From an uncultured Odoribacter sp. (GTDB lineage Bacteria; Bacteroidota; Bacteroidia; Bacteroidales; Marinifilaceae), in contig CAMRAP010000024.1 of NCBI GenBank assembly GCA_947039985.1, positions 1 to 12,437 of the forward strand: a DNA stretch of 12,437 nucleotides, in the 5' to 3' direction. Below, in pieces: positions 1-6,362 of this stretch (its first letter is position 1; each line of letters begins with the position of its first letter). The notes beneath the pieces are model-generated. The model saw only the letters and a program-made list of their open reading frames with translations. It was not told the origin of the DNA and did no database searches. The position numbers and the translations under genes were made by a program.

Positions 1-1148
1 CTCTCTTGTGTTGTTTTAACAAATCGACCAAAAAGATCTCCTTCGGGTAACAGATTATTGTACGTATTGTGCACACAGAGTTCATTTTCACTAACAAAGA
101 AAGACAAATAACCACCTTCGACATTGTATCGAAGAGCATTCGATAAAATATTCATCACCAATCGATCGGCAAGTATCTGATTCATCTGTACGATAAATTG
201 CACACTATTTTGACGATGAATTGTTATCTTACGGTTTGCTATCACATCTTCACACGCAGAGAGATACTCTTCAAACAGCTTTATTATATCTACTTTTTCG
301 GTTTCTAAAAACTGATCATTATTAATTTTGGCAATCAGAAGCAAAGTGCAATTAAAATTCGAAATGCGAGTCACAGCACTCTGCATACTTTGAATAAGTT
401 TCGCACTTTCCACATTATCCAATTCCATTTGCTGAAGCAGCTCCAATTTAGCCTTAATAATTGACAAAGGGGTTTGTAATTCATGTGAAGTATCTTCTGT
501 AAACTCCTTCAGCGACTTATAATCATTGTGTATCTGAATTATCATCTTGTATACAGCTCCATTCATTTCATCAAACTCGTCAATGCCGCTATGCGAAGGA
601 GGACTTATATTCCGTCGATCAATCTTATAGCGACGTAAATATGCTAACAACTTGTCAAAGGGTCTCCAAAGTAAACGTATGTAGTTCGATACTAAAAATG
701 AGGCTACCATAAAGAAGAGTACGAGTAAACTCAATGATATAATTATTGCAAAGATTAAATCATCCTCTTCGAGAGTAGACTGACTTAATGTCACTTTATA
801 GAGAATTCCATTTGCTTTGACATCAAAATTTAAGACTCGGTACACCACCTTTTCTTTCTGATGGTGGCTATAAATAATCGAATCAGAAATAGCCTGTTCA
901 CCATCAAGCTCCTTTTCTATTTCAGTAAAGCTTATTCTACTATGTTTCATTTCCAACTGCTGCAATGATATTAGCGTATCTTTCTCTAACGCATAATCTA
1001 TCACACACTGCCGATACTCCTGAAGCACATCGTCTGTTGATAGATGAATAGAATAGCGAAAAACATAATAATGGGTCACACTCCCCAATATCGACACTGC
1101 CAACAAGGTATAAACAGCATATCGTCTGTAAATCGTAGTCAATTTCAT
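1..1148 (-). CDS. Sensor histidine kinase, C-terminus cut off by window edge
   Basis: Membrane sensor kinase of a two-component pair; it should autophosphorylate on histidine and pass phosphate to the regulator encoded just upstream. About 382 codons are visible. ATG at 1148 overlaps the regulator stop (ATGA, 4 nt), so translation is probably coupled. A first membrane segment lies at about residues 10-30, followed by an extracytoplasmic stretch of about 100 residues with no recognised domain, and a second membrane segment at about 131-153. The dimerisation/phosphoacceptor box reads FTEDTSHELQTPL with His222. The N box reads MNILSNALRYN with Asn337. The next ATP-site segment reads VHNTYNNLLP...LFGRF, matching the NTG..LP...LF.RF form seen in Bacteroidota kinases except that the glycine is Tyr. 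The last ATP-lid glycine box lies outside the window. The ligand is unknown; the neighbouring PepSY-like lipoprotein is the likely output or partner. Confidence 0.93.
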   Translation of the reverse strand, partial: MKLTTIYRRYAVYTLLAVSILGSVTHYYVFRYSIHLSTDDVLQEYRQCVIDYALEKDTLISLQQLEMKHSRISFTEIEKELDGEQAISDSIIYSHHQKEKVVYRVLNFDVKANGILYKVTLSQSTLEEDDLIFAIIISLSLLVLFFMVASFLVSNYIRLLWRPFDKLLAYLRRYKIDRRNISPPSHSGIDEFDEMNGAVYKMIIQIHNDYKSLKEFTEDTSHELQTPLSIIKAKLELLQQMELDNVESAKLIQSMQSAVTRISNFNCTLLLIAKINNDQFLETEKVDIIKLFEEYLSACEDVIANRKITIHRQNSVQFIVQMNQILADRLVMNILSNALRYNVEGGYLSFFVSENELCVHNTYNNLLPEGDLFGRFVKTTQE

Positions 1149-1825
1149 TGGTCACTGAATTTATAGCCTATTCCATAAACCGTTTTAATATAATCACAAC
1201 CTCCTAGATCAAGCATCTTTTTGCGTAAATTGGCTATGTGCGTGTAAATAAAATCAAAAGAATCAGATGATAAACCCATCATATCGCCCCATAAATGCTC
1301 TACAATAACTTCTTTGCTTAACACCCGATTTTGGCTCATTAAGAAAAACAGCAAAAGGTCATACTCCTTACGGGTCAAAACAAGCTCTTGTTCATGAATA
1401 AAAAAACGCCTAGATTCTAGGCTAACACAAATTTCGTTAAACCGATACTCATTGCACCCCTCAAAACAGCGTCTACGAATGATAGATTTAATACGAGCAT
1501 TTAGTTCAGAAAGGTTAAAGGGTTTAGCCAAATAATCATCGGCGCCAATATCAAGTCCTTTTATTTTATCATCAATCGAATTACGAGCCGATACTATAAT
1601 AACACCAGCAGAGTCATTGTGACTTTTGAGGTGCTGTATCAAATTCAAACCATTTCCATCAGGTAGGGTGATATCAACAATGACACAATCGTATTGATAG
1701 AGTTCAAACTTCTCTAAAGCAGAGGCAAAGCTACTTGCGCACTCGGTGTGATATCCCTCTGTTTTTAAATAAGAGGTCATCGAATTGAGTAGTTCGTATT
1801 CATCTTCAATAATAAGAATATTCAT
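1145..1825 (-). CDS. OmpR/PhoB-family response regulator
   Basis: DNA-binding response regulator of 226 aa, normal for the family. The receiver domain (about 1-115) has the acidic pocket E7/D8, phosphoacceptor D51 (in VIVDITLPDGNG), conserved S79 and K101 (in DDYLAKPF). The C-terminal winged helix (about 130-226) has the typical LTRKEYDLLLFFL start, and the HIANLRKKM recognition-helix region is followed by IKTVYGIGYKF. It is the first gene of a two-gene unit with the kinase downstream (4-nt overlap). A full Bacteroidota-type promoter sits about 35 nt upstream. The gene is divergent from a PepSY-like lipoprotein whose promoter region carries inverted repeats that are good candidates for its binding site. 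Assignment to the family is secure; the signal sensed is not known. Confidence 0.96.
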   Translation of the reverse strand: MNILIIEDEYELLNSMTSYLKTEGYHTECASSFASALEKFELYQYDCVIVDITLPDGNGLNLIQHLKSHNDSAGVIIVSARNSIDDKIKGLDIGADDYLAKPFNLSELNARIKSIIRRRCFEGCNEYRFNEICVSLESRRFFIHEQELVLTRKEYDLLLFFLMSQNRVLSKEVIVEHLWGDMMGLSSDSFDFIYTHIANLRKKMLDLGGCDYIKTVYGIGYKFSDQ

Positions 1826-1859
1826 AGCTATATTTTTTGATTATATTTTATAGAGCAAG

Positions 1860-1890
1860 CAAATGTAGGCATTCCGATATAGCTTGGCAA
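1860..1890 (-). promoter_or_regulatory. Promoter of the response-regulator/kinase operon
   Basis: On the minus strand, TACATTTG at 1867-1860 matches the Bacteroidota -7 consensus TAnnTTTG exactly. A TTG at 1890-1888 lies 20 nt upstream of it, the expected -33 spacing. Transcription would start near 1855, leaving a leader of about 30 nt before the ATG at 1825. The match is seen directly; activity is inferred. Confidence 0.6.
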
Positions 1891-1900
1891 GCTTTTTATA

Positions 1901-1944
1901 TAGAATGTCTATTAATTCTAAAACTTCAGAATTAATTTAGAATT
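1901..1944. promoter_or_regulatory. Interleaved inverted repeats, candidate response-regulator operator
   Basis: Two overlapping perfect inverted repeats lie in the divergent gap. ATTAATTCT (1911-1919) pairs with AGAATTAAT (1928-1936), and AATTCTAAA (1914-1922) pairs with TTTAGAATT (1936-1944). A further TAGAAT at 1901-1906 mirrors ATTCTA at 1915-1920. The motif AGAATT therefore recurs on both strands. The block ends 6 bp before the -7 box of the lipoprotein promoter and covers its missing -33 position. This position suits an activator of OmpR type. The repeats are seen; the binding protein is inferred. AT-rich chance symmetry remains possible. Confidence 0.5.
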
Positions 1945-1950
1945 GGCTAA

Positions 1951-1958
1951 TACATTTG
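1951..1958 (+). promoter_or_regulatory. -7 box of the PepSY-like lipoprotein promoter
   Basis: TACATTTG matches TAnnTTTG exactly. At the expected -33 position (about 1928-1930) there is AGA, not TTG, so the promoter looks activator-dependent. Transcription would start at about 1962-1965, giving a very short leader. This argues against the TTG codon at 1956 as translation start, because it lies inside the box. Confidence 0.55.
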
Positions 1959-1985
1959 TTCTGTAAACTAATTAAAACAATGATT

Positions 1986-2891
1986 ATGAAAAAGAAAACA
2001 AATCTTTTAATGCTTATTTTAGGTGCATCAATCGCCTTTTTTTCAGCATGTAACAATGAAAATGATTCAAATGAAAATCTGCCCGAAGTAGTAAGCTCAG
2101 CTTTTGCCAAACAGTTTCCTAGTGCAACAAATGTGAAGTGGGTAGAGAAGAACAATTATTACGTAGCTAGTTTCGATTTGGCTGCAAAAACTCGTGCTGA
2201 AACAAAGCCAGGTAATTTAAACGAAGCGTGGTATACGCCACAAGGGTCATGTGGTTTGAGCGAATTGGAACTCTCTATGGCAGAATTAAAGCAGAACTAC
2301 AGTGCTGTATTTTCCTCATGGGAAAAGAGTATCTATTTCACTGATGGTTATCAAATAGACGATGTAGATCTATTACAAAGAGATGAGAATTCAGATGACA
2401 AAGTCGTTAAAATTGAAATTGAAAAAGGAGACTTGGAACGCGAGCTTTACTTCGCCACCAATGGTTTATTAGTTAAAGATGTGGTTAGCTCTGACGATGA
2501 TGAAGAGAACCTACCTTGCCCGCAACAACTGACCGATTATATCAACACCCACTACCCAAATTCAATTATCGTAGATTTTGAAGTAGAGAAAAAGGAGGGA
2601 ACCTATGAAGTGGAGATATTATTTGCCCAAACAGATATCGAGAAAGAGTTGACCTTCAACGAAAAATTCGAAATTATCAGTATCGAAATTGATATTGACG
2701 ATAAAGATTTAGTCGAACTTATTAATAAACAATTCACGGCAGAAGAGATAGCCAAAATTGTGACACTAACTGGTGAAGCAGATCCATCGGAGTGGGAGGT
2801 AGAATTGCGAGAAGATAGCCAAAAAGTAATTACATTTTGGGTAGAGAACGCAAACGGTGTAATGACAAATATAAAGGCTATTACATTGTAA
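1986..2891 (+). CDS. PepSY-like (BLIP-type) domain lipoprotein
   Basis: Predicted lipoprotein of 301 aa. MKKK followed by a hydrophobic segment and FFSAC gives a type II signal with lipidated Cys22. The mature part looks like tandem half-units of the PepSY_like family: LPEVVSSAFAKQFP...VKW at the start, a middle unit containing an acidic linker, LTDYINTHYPNSIIVDFEVE, and LVELINKQFT at the end, each followed by beta-rich stretches. These domains are thought to bind or inhibit other proteins outside the cytoplasm, but their function is poorly defined. ATG 1986 was chosen for the clean signal peptide; ATG 1980, two codons upstream, is equally possible. The gene diverges from the two-component genes, ends at a strong terminator, and is a likely target or feedback partner of that system. 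Strong Asp/Glu content suggests cation binding, which is speculative. Confidence 0.88.
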   Translation: MKKKTNLLMLILGASIAFFSACNNENDSNENLPEVVSSAFAKQFPSATNVKWVEKNNYYVASFDLAAKTRAETKPGNLNEAWYTPQGSCGLSELELSMAELKQNYSAVFSSWEKSIYFTDGYQIDDVDLLQRDENSDDKVVKIEIEKGDLERELYFATNGLLVKDVVSSDDDEENLPCPQQLTDYINTHYPNSIIVDFEVEKKEGTYEVEILFAQTDIEKELTFNEKFEIISIEIDIDDKDLVELINKQFTAEEIAKIVTLTGEADPSEWEVELREDSQKVITFWVENANGVMTNIKAITL

Positions 2892-2942
2892 TTGTTTGAA
2901 TTTCAAAAAACTTGTATTCTCCTGAAAAAGTTTACAGGTTGC

Positions 2943-2986
2943 AAGTTCTCCTAAAAAGTTTTGTCTAACTTTTTAGGAGAACTTTT
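2943..2986 (+). terminator. Strong Rho-independent terminator after the PepSY-like gene
   Basis: A perfect 18-bp stem is formed by AAGTTCTCCTAAAAAGTT (2943-2960) and its exact complement at 2967-2984, with a 6-nt loop TTGTCT, followed by TTTTAATA. The T-rich tail exists only on the plus side, which fixes the orientation. It lies 51 bp after the lipoprotein stop. Confidence 0.85.
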
Positions 2987-3041
2987 AATATGGGAGATGC
3001 TAAACTGATTACGACCATTTTAGCATTATTCAGCTATCGCA

Positions 3042-3072
3042 TAAAAATAGTGGAGTCCTTTCGAACCCCACT
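3042..3072 (-). terminator. Rho-independent terminator of the metal cassette
   Basis: On the minus strand, AGTGGGGT (3072-3065) pairs with ACTCCACT (3056-3049) over 8 bp with one G-U pair and an 8-nt loop, followed by ATTTTTAT. It lies 38 bp after the HMA gene stop and faces the plus-strand terminator, so this 219-bp gap between convergent genes is closed from both sides. Confidence 0.75.
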
Positions 3073-3110
3073 CATAATCATAATCTCAGAAAGTATACTG
3101 TTTTTTTAGC

Positions 3111-3479
3111 TTATTTCTTTTCAGTACATTTTTTCGTGCAATCCTTTTTTTCAGCACATGCTTTTTTCCCATCCTTTTTAGCTGTACATGCTTTAATTCC
3201 TTTTACAGGTATCTCTAGCTTCTCAATTGCTTTCTTAAGATTCTCTTCTGTCGTTTTGTCATCTTTATAAGTAATTGTAACGGTTTGAGCTTCCATATCT
3301 ACCACCAACTTCTTTACCCCTTTTTCATAAGGAATGTTTTTTTCGATTTTAGCTTTACAAGAGCCACAATCCAAAGTTACATCAAATACAACAGTCTTTG
3401 ACTCTTTTTTCTTTGCACTTACAGTCAATACTGAGGTTAATGCTACTGCAATTAATACAATTATTTTAAACGTTTTCAT
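3111..3479 (-). CDS. Exported HMA-domain metal-binding protein with Lys/Cys-rich tail
   Basis: Small exported metal chaperone-like protein, 122 aa. A signal peptide (residues 1-22, ending TVSA) precedes a heavy-metal-associated domain (about 29-92) with the LDCGSC metal site: C38-G-S-C41. The canonical motif is M-x-C-x-x-C, and the methionine position is Leu here. The last 30 residues are almost only Lys, Ala, Asp, Glu, Thr and four cysteines (98, 108, 114, 118), an unusual extension for this family and similar in composition to the neighbouring Cys/Lys protein. It is the last gene of a minus-strand cassette downstream of that gene (123-bp gap with a hairpin), ending at a good terminator. Periplasmic binding of Cu(I) or another thiophilic metal is the usual role of such domains; the actual metal is not shown. 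Confidence 0.88.
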   Translation of the reverse strand: MKTFKIIVLIAVALTSVLTVSAKKKESKTVVFDVTLDCGSCKAKIEKNIPYEKGVKKLVVDMEAQTVTITYKDDKTTEENLKKAIEKLEIPVKGIKACTAKKDGKKACAEKKDCTKKCTEKK

Positions 3480-3515
3480 ATTCTATTTTTTTAAATTAAT
3501 AACCGAAGTTTATAT

Positions 3516-3536
3516 ATCTATTTTACTGAAATAGAT
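3516..3536. repeat. Perfect hairpin in the HMA gene leader
   Basis: ATCTATTT (3516-3523) and AAATAGAT (3529-3536) form an 8-bp stem with loop TACTG. It abuts the GC-richer hairpin at 3536-3559, sharing position 3536. Both lie between the Cys/Lys gene and the HMA gene, so any read-through transcript would carry two adjacent stems. Confidence 0.45.
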
Positions 3537-3559
3537 GGAGTTCACTTTACAGAACTCCA
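3536..3559 (-). terminator. Hairpin after the Cys/Lys-rich gene, partial terminator
   Basis: TGGAGTTC (3536-3543) pairs perfectly with GAACTCCA (3552-3559) around an 8-nt loop. Read on the minus strand it is followed by TCTATTTC, a weak T tract. It probably attenuates rather than fully stops transcription into the HMA gene, for which no clear promoter of its own was seen. Confidence 0.5.
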
Positions 3560-3602
3560 CCCAACTTATTCAAAATATCTTAATAAGCATCCATAGCTAA
3601 GA

Positions 3603-3914
3603 CTATTTCTTCTTACAACACTCTTTTTTTGCACCTGCTGTTTTCTTGCAACAATCTTTCTTACAATCTTTCGCTTTAGAACATGATTTCGCACACTCTT
3701 TTTTGCACTCTTCCTTTTTAGGACAGTCTTTACACTTTTTCTTACAATCTTTCTTCTTTGGACATTCAGGCTCATCTACATTTTGAAGATTCTCTTCAAA
3801 ATCCAATGCTAGCAAAACCGTTTGAACTTCCACCTTTGCTTTGTTTGAAGCACTCACAGTCATAGTAGCAGCTAATACAACGGTCAATAATAAAATCACT
3901 TTTAAAACTTTCAT
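3603..3914 (-). CDS. Exported Lys/Cys-rich metallothionein-like small protein
   Basis: Protein of 103 aa without a family I recognise. A signal peptide (about residues 1-23, ending TVSAS) is followed by a short linker with acidic residues, then a tail of about 55 residues containing 12 cysteines and 23 lysines in KKDC, KKKC, KEC and DCCKK units. Such density recalls metallothioneins, although these are usually cytoplasmic. The start at 3914 is preferred over an in-frame upstream codon at 3953, because a consensus promoter (3941-3972) lies between them. The gene sits between a TonB-dependent receptor and an HMA protein with a similar tail, so metal capture at the envelope is inferred. The coding DNA repeats a 10-bp unit, which suggests growth by repeat expansion. 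Low complexity makes homology calls weak. Confidence 0.82.
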   Translation of the reverse strand: MKVLKVILLLTVVLAATMTVSASNKAKVEVQTVLLALDFEENLQNVDEPECPKKKDCKKKCKDCPKKEECKKECAKSCSKAKDCKKDCCKKTAGAKKECCKKK

Positions 3915-3940
3915 AAACTTTAGTTTTTTAATTAATAATT

Positions 3941-3972
3941 CAAAATTAGTCAATCAAAATCAATAAATCAAA
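3941..3972 (-). promoter_or_regulatory. Consensus Bacteroidota promoter for the Cys/Lys-rich gene
   Basis: On the minus strand, TTTG (3972-3969), a 20-nt spacer and TAATTTTG (3948-3941) match the -33/-7 consensus (TTTG and TAnnTTTG) fully. The start site would be near 3936, about 20 nt before the ATG at 3914. It lies in the 81-bp gap after the receptor gene, so the small protein can be expressed separately from the receptor. Confidence 0.65.
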
Positions 3973-3995
3973 CATTTATTCATCTAATCTTATTC

Positions 3996-6272
3996 CTATT
4001 TCCTATCCAGACCAAATCTCAACCCGACATAAAACTTTCTACCATGCACTGGTCCCCATATTTTTGAGGAGTCAAAACCATCACTCCAAGGTGCATCAGC
4101 ACCTAATATAGGATTATCTTGCTTAAAATCACCTATGTTTTCACAACCTCCATATATACTCCATGTGCGGAAAAATTTAGTCACCTGCAAATTCATCATT
4201 TGAAAAGAATCAAATTGATCATTTTGTAAATTAGATGCTATGGCAGGATTCAATGGAATACGCCCAGGTCCATTGAACTGAGTTGTAAAATCAAACTGCC
4301 ATTTTTTCATATTGGTGTAATATGATAGATTAAGCAAACCTTTGAATTCACTTTGCAAAGGTGCCTGACGCAATTCTCCACCAATCGTAGTTTTTACATC
4401 ATTGTAACGAAAAGCTCCCAATACATCAAAACGAGGTATTAATTCATACTTCGCCTCTATCTGATAACAATTCGAGTAAGACTCTCCATCTAAGTTTTCA
4501 AAATTCACTTTACCTGCTTGTGTTTCATTATCAATAACCACTTGACTAGAAAAATCGGTACGATAATAATCCAGATTAATATTCAATAGACGGTCCAAAA
4601 TTATAAATTTACGATTCATTTGAACCCCAAAATTCCACGCTTTTTCCATGTCTAAATTATTCAACTCATCTAAATTATCTACTAGCAATTTATTGTTCAC
4701 ATAAATAGAACTGGCTGATGCCAATAAATAACTATTGTCTGCCAAAATATTAGCCGTTCTTGAACCATGACCAGCTGAAACTTTAAATATAGTCATCTCA
4801 TCTGGAGCATAGGCAATATGTAAACGAGGAGTAACGAATCCTCCATAAATATTATGATAATCATAACGAAGCCCTGCCATCACAGTAAACTGATCCCAAA
4901 ACATACCCGTGTATTGAAAAAATGCCCCGGCAACTTTCTCCTCTCGATCAAAACTAACAATATCGGTCTTTTTCTGCGTATCAACCCTGAAATCATTAAA
5001 ACTTTCATCAAAACGATCGTAATTAAAACTAACACCTGCTGAATATTTTTGGTTTATATTATCACCAAAAATAGATTGGAAGATATAATTTCCATAGGCA
5101 TTTTTCTGACGTGCTAAATAATTTCTTGCACCATAATATGAATCCTGCTCATGGTCTGTATAGTTTAACAAAATAGCCATCGATGTGTTTTCATACTGAG
5201 GCATTAGATACCCTAACTTTGTAAACGCTTCGTAACGGCGAGCATCAATGCCTATACCATACAAAGCATCTTTACCAAAGGATCCACGCATATCTTTATG
5301 AAAACCTTTTTGTCCACCTAAACGATCTTCATCTAAAAACTTTCCACCAAATTGCAAAAACCAAGCATCTGTCTTATACTCCCAACGATTCATAAAATTA
5401 TACTGCTTCTTTTCAGGCATATCCATAAACCCATCACCATTGCTATCATGCTGTTTATTTAACCAATCTCCATGCACAAGAAAAGCAGTACTCCATTTAT
5501 CATTTAACTTCACACCCGCATTTGCATTAAATTCAAACATATCCTCACTGCTTCCATAAACATTCAGAAATATTTGCTCACTAGTCAAAGGCTTTTTATA
5601 GTCAACACTGATCTGACCAGCAATGGCTTCATAACCATTGACAACAGAACCAGCACCCTTAGATACAGAAATTGAACTCATCCAAGGACCAGGTACATAA
5701 CCTAATCCATATAAAGAAGATATTCCCCGAAAATTTGGCATGTTTTCAGTCATCATCTGTACATATTTACCCGTCAATCCCAACAACTGAATTTGCTTAG
5801 CCCCTGTTACAGCATCCGAATAAGAGACATCGACAGAAGCATTCGTCGTGAAACTTTCCCCCAGATTACAACAAGCAGCTTTACAAAGCTCTTCACCTGT
5901 GATAATCTGCTCAATCAAAGGGCCACGCGTACTCATAATAGTTGTACTTCCACGAGCCACAACATTTGCTTCATCTAAAATACTACCAGACACCAATACG
6001 ATTTCCAGTTTTTTATCCGATTGCTTTACATCCAGCGTATCTGCTCTGTAGCCTATAAAACTAGTAACAAGCTTACCACTTTCATTCCAATCAATCTTAA
6101 AATTTCCATCAGCATCAGTCACAACCCCTTCGGTTGTTCCTGCCCAATGCACATTAGCTCCAGGTAAAGTATATTCTTTTCCATCACTAATTTCTACAAC
6201 TCTACCCTTTATTTTTTGAGCATAAGCACCCAAAGAAGTGCATAACAGCACTATAACTATAATATGTTTCAT
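3996..6272 (-). CDS. TonB-dependent outer-membrane receptor, probable metal uptake
   Basis: Outer-membrane TonB-dependent transporter of 758 aa. A signal peptide (1-18, AYA then Q19) is followed by a carboxypeptidase-regulatory-like beta domain (about 20-95: GRVVE...LPGANVHW...DADGNFKI), then the plug (about 105-235, with GAKQIQLLGLTGKYVQ and NGYEAIAGQI), then the barrel ending in YVGLRFGLDRK. The plug carries C130-x3-C134-C135 (ELCKAACCNL). Cysteines are rare in outer-membrane barrels, so a metal-related or disulfide role is suggested. The gene has a Cys-rich small protein upstream and Cys/Lys-rich and HMA proteins downstream, which points to a copper-type or other heavy-metal substrate rather than glycans, and no SusD partner is present. 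The start at 6272 gives the signal peptide. Substrate remains inferred. Confidence 0.9.
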   Translation of the reverse strand: MKHIIVIVLLCTSLGAYAQKIKGRVVEISDGKEYTLPGANVHWAGTTEGVVTDADGNFKIDWNESGKLVTSFIGYRADTLDVKQSDKKLEIVLVSGSILDEANVVARGSTTIMSTRGPLIEQIITGEELCKAACCNLGESFTTNASVDVSYSDAVTGAKQIQLLGLTGKYVQMMTENMPNFRGISSLYGLGYVPGPWMSSISVSKGAGSVVNGYEAIAGQISVDYKKPLTSEQIFLNVYGSSEDMFEFNANAGVKLNDKWSTAFLVHGDWLNKQHDSNGDGFMDMPEKKQYNFMNRWEYKTDAWFLQFGGKFLDEDRLGGQKGFHKDMRGSFGKDALYGIGIDARRYEAFTKLGYLMPQYENTSMAILLNYTDHEQDSYYGARNYLARQKNAYGNYIFQSIFGDNINQKYSAGVSFNYDRFDESFNDFRVDTQKKTDIVSFDREEKVAGAFFQYTGMFWDQFTVMAGLRYDYHNIYGGFVTPRLHIAYAPDEMTIFKVSAGHGSRTANILADNSYLLASASSIYVNNKLLVDNLDELNNLDMEKAWNFGVQMNRKFIILDRLLNINLDYYRTDFSSQVVIDNETQAGKVNFENLDGESYSNCYQIEAKYELIPRFDVLGAFRYNDVKTTIGGELRQAPLQSEFKGLLNLSYYTNMKKWQFDFTTQFNGPGRIPLNPAIASNLQNDQFDSFQMMNLQVTKFFRTWSIYGGCENIGDFKQDNPILGADAPWSDGFDSSKIWGPVHGRKFYVGLRFGLDRK

Positions 6273-6362
6273 TTGTTTTCATTTGTTTACAGCAATCGCC
6301 AGAATGCGACCAATCAAAGTGCTGATTATTAATACCTTATCCTACTTAGCGACAAGACACAA

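Noticed and set aside
940..1155. 71-codon frame on the minus strand
   Set aside because: It is an out-of-frame shadow of the kinase, whose frame shows all expected motifs.
1881..1893. Palindrome AGCTTG-G-CAAGCT
   Set aside because: The one-base centre cannot form a stable loop, and it overlaps the -33 region of the regulator promoter; it may be chance, and nothing else supports an operator.
1956..1985. TTG start at 1956 for the PepSY-like protein
   Set aside because: The codon lies inside the -7 box, and the extension has no signal-peptide character. ATG 1986 or 1980 fits better.
2997..3026. Inverted repeat ATGCTAAA / TTTAGCAT with a 14-nt loop
   Set aside because: AT-rich stem without a T tract, lying between two better terminators; no further support.
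3566..3775. Lys/Arg-rich alternative reading frame
   Set aside because: It is the shifted frame of the low-complexity Lys/Cys gene. The real frame has a signal peptide, correct promoter spacing and regular Cys pattern.
6273..6362. Possible riboswitch (for example cobalamin) before the TonB receptor gene
   Set aside because: Only 4-5 bp stems are visible, with no conserved riboswitch core; 90 nt is too short for a cobalamin element.
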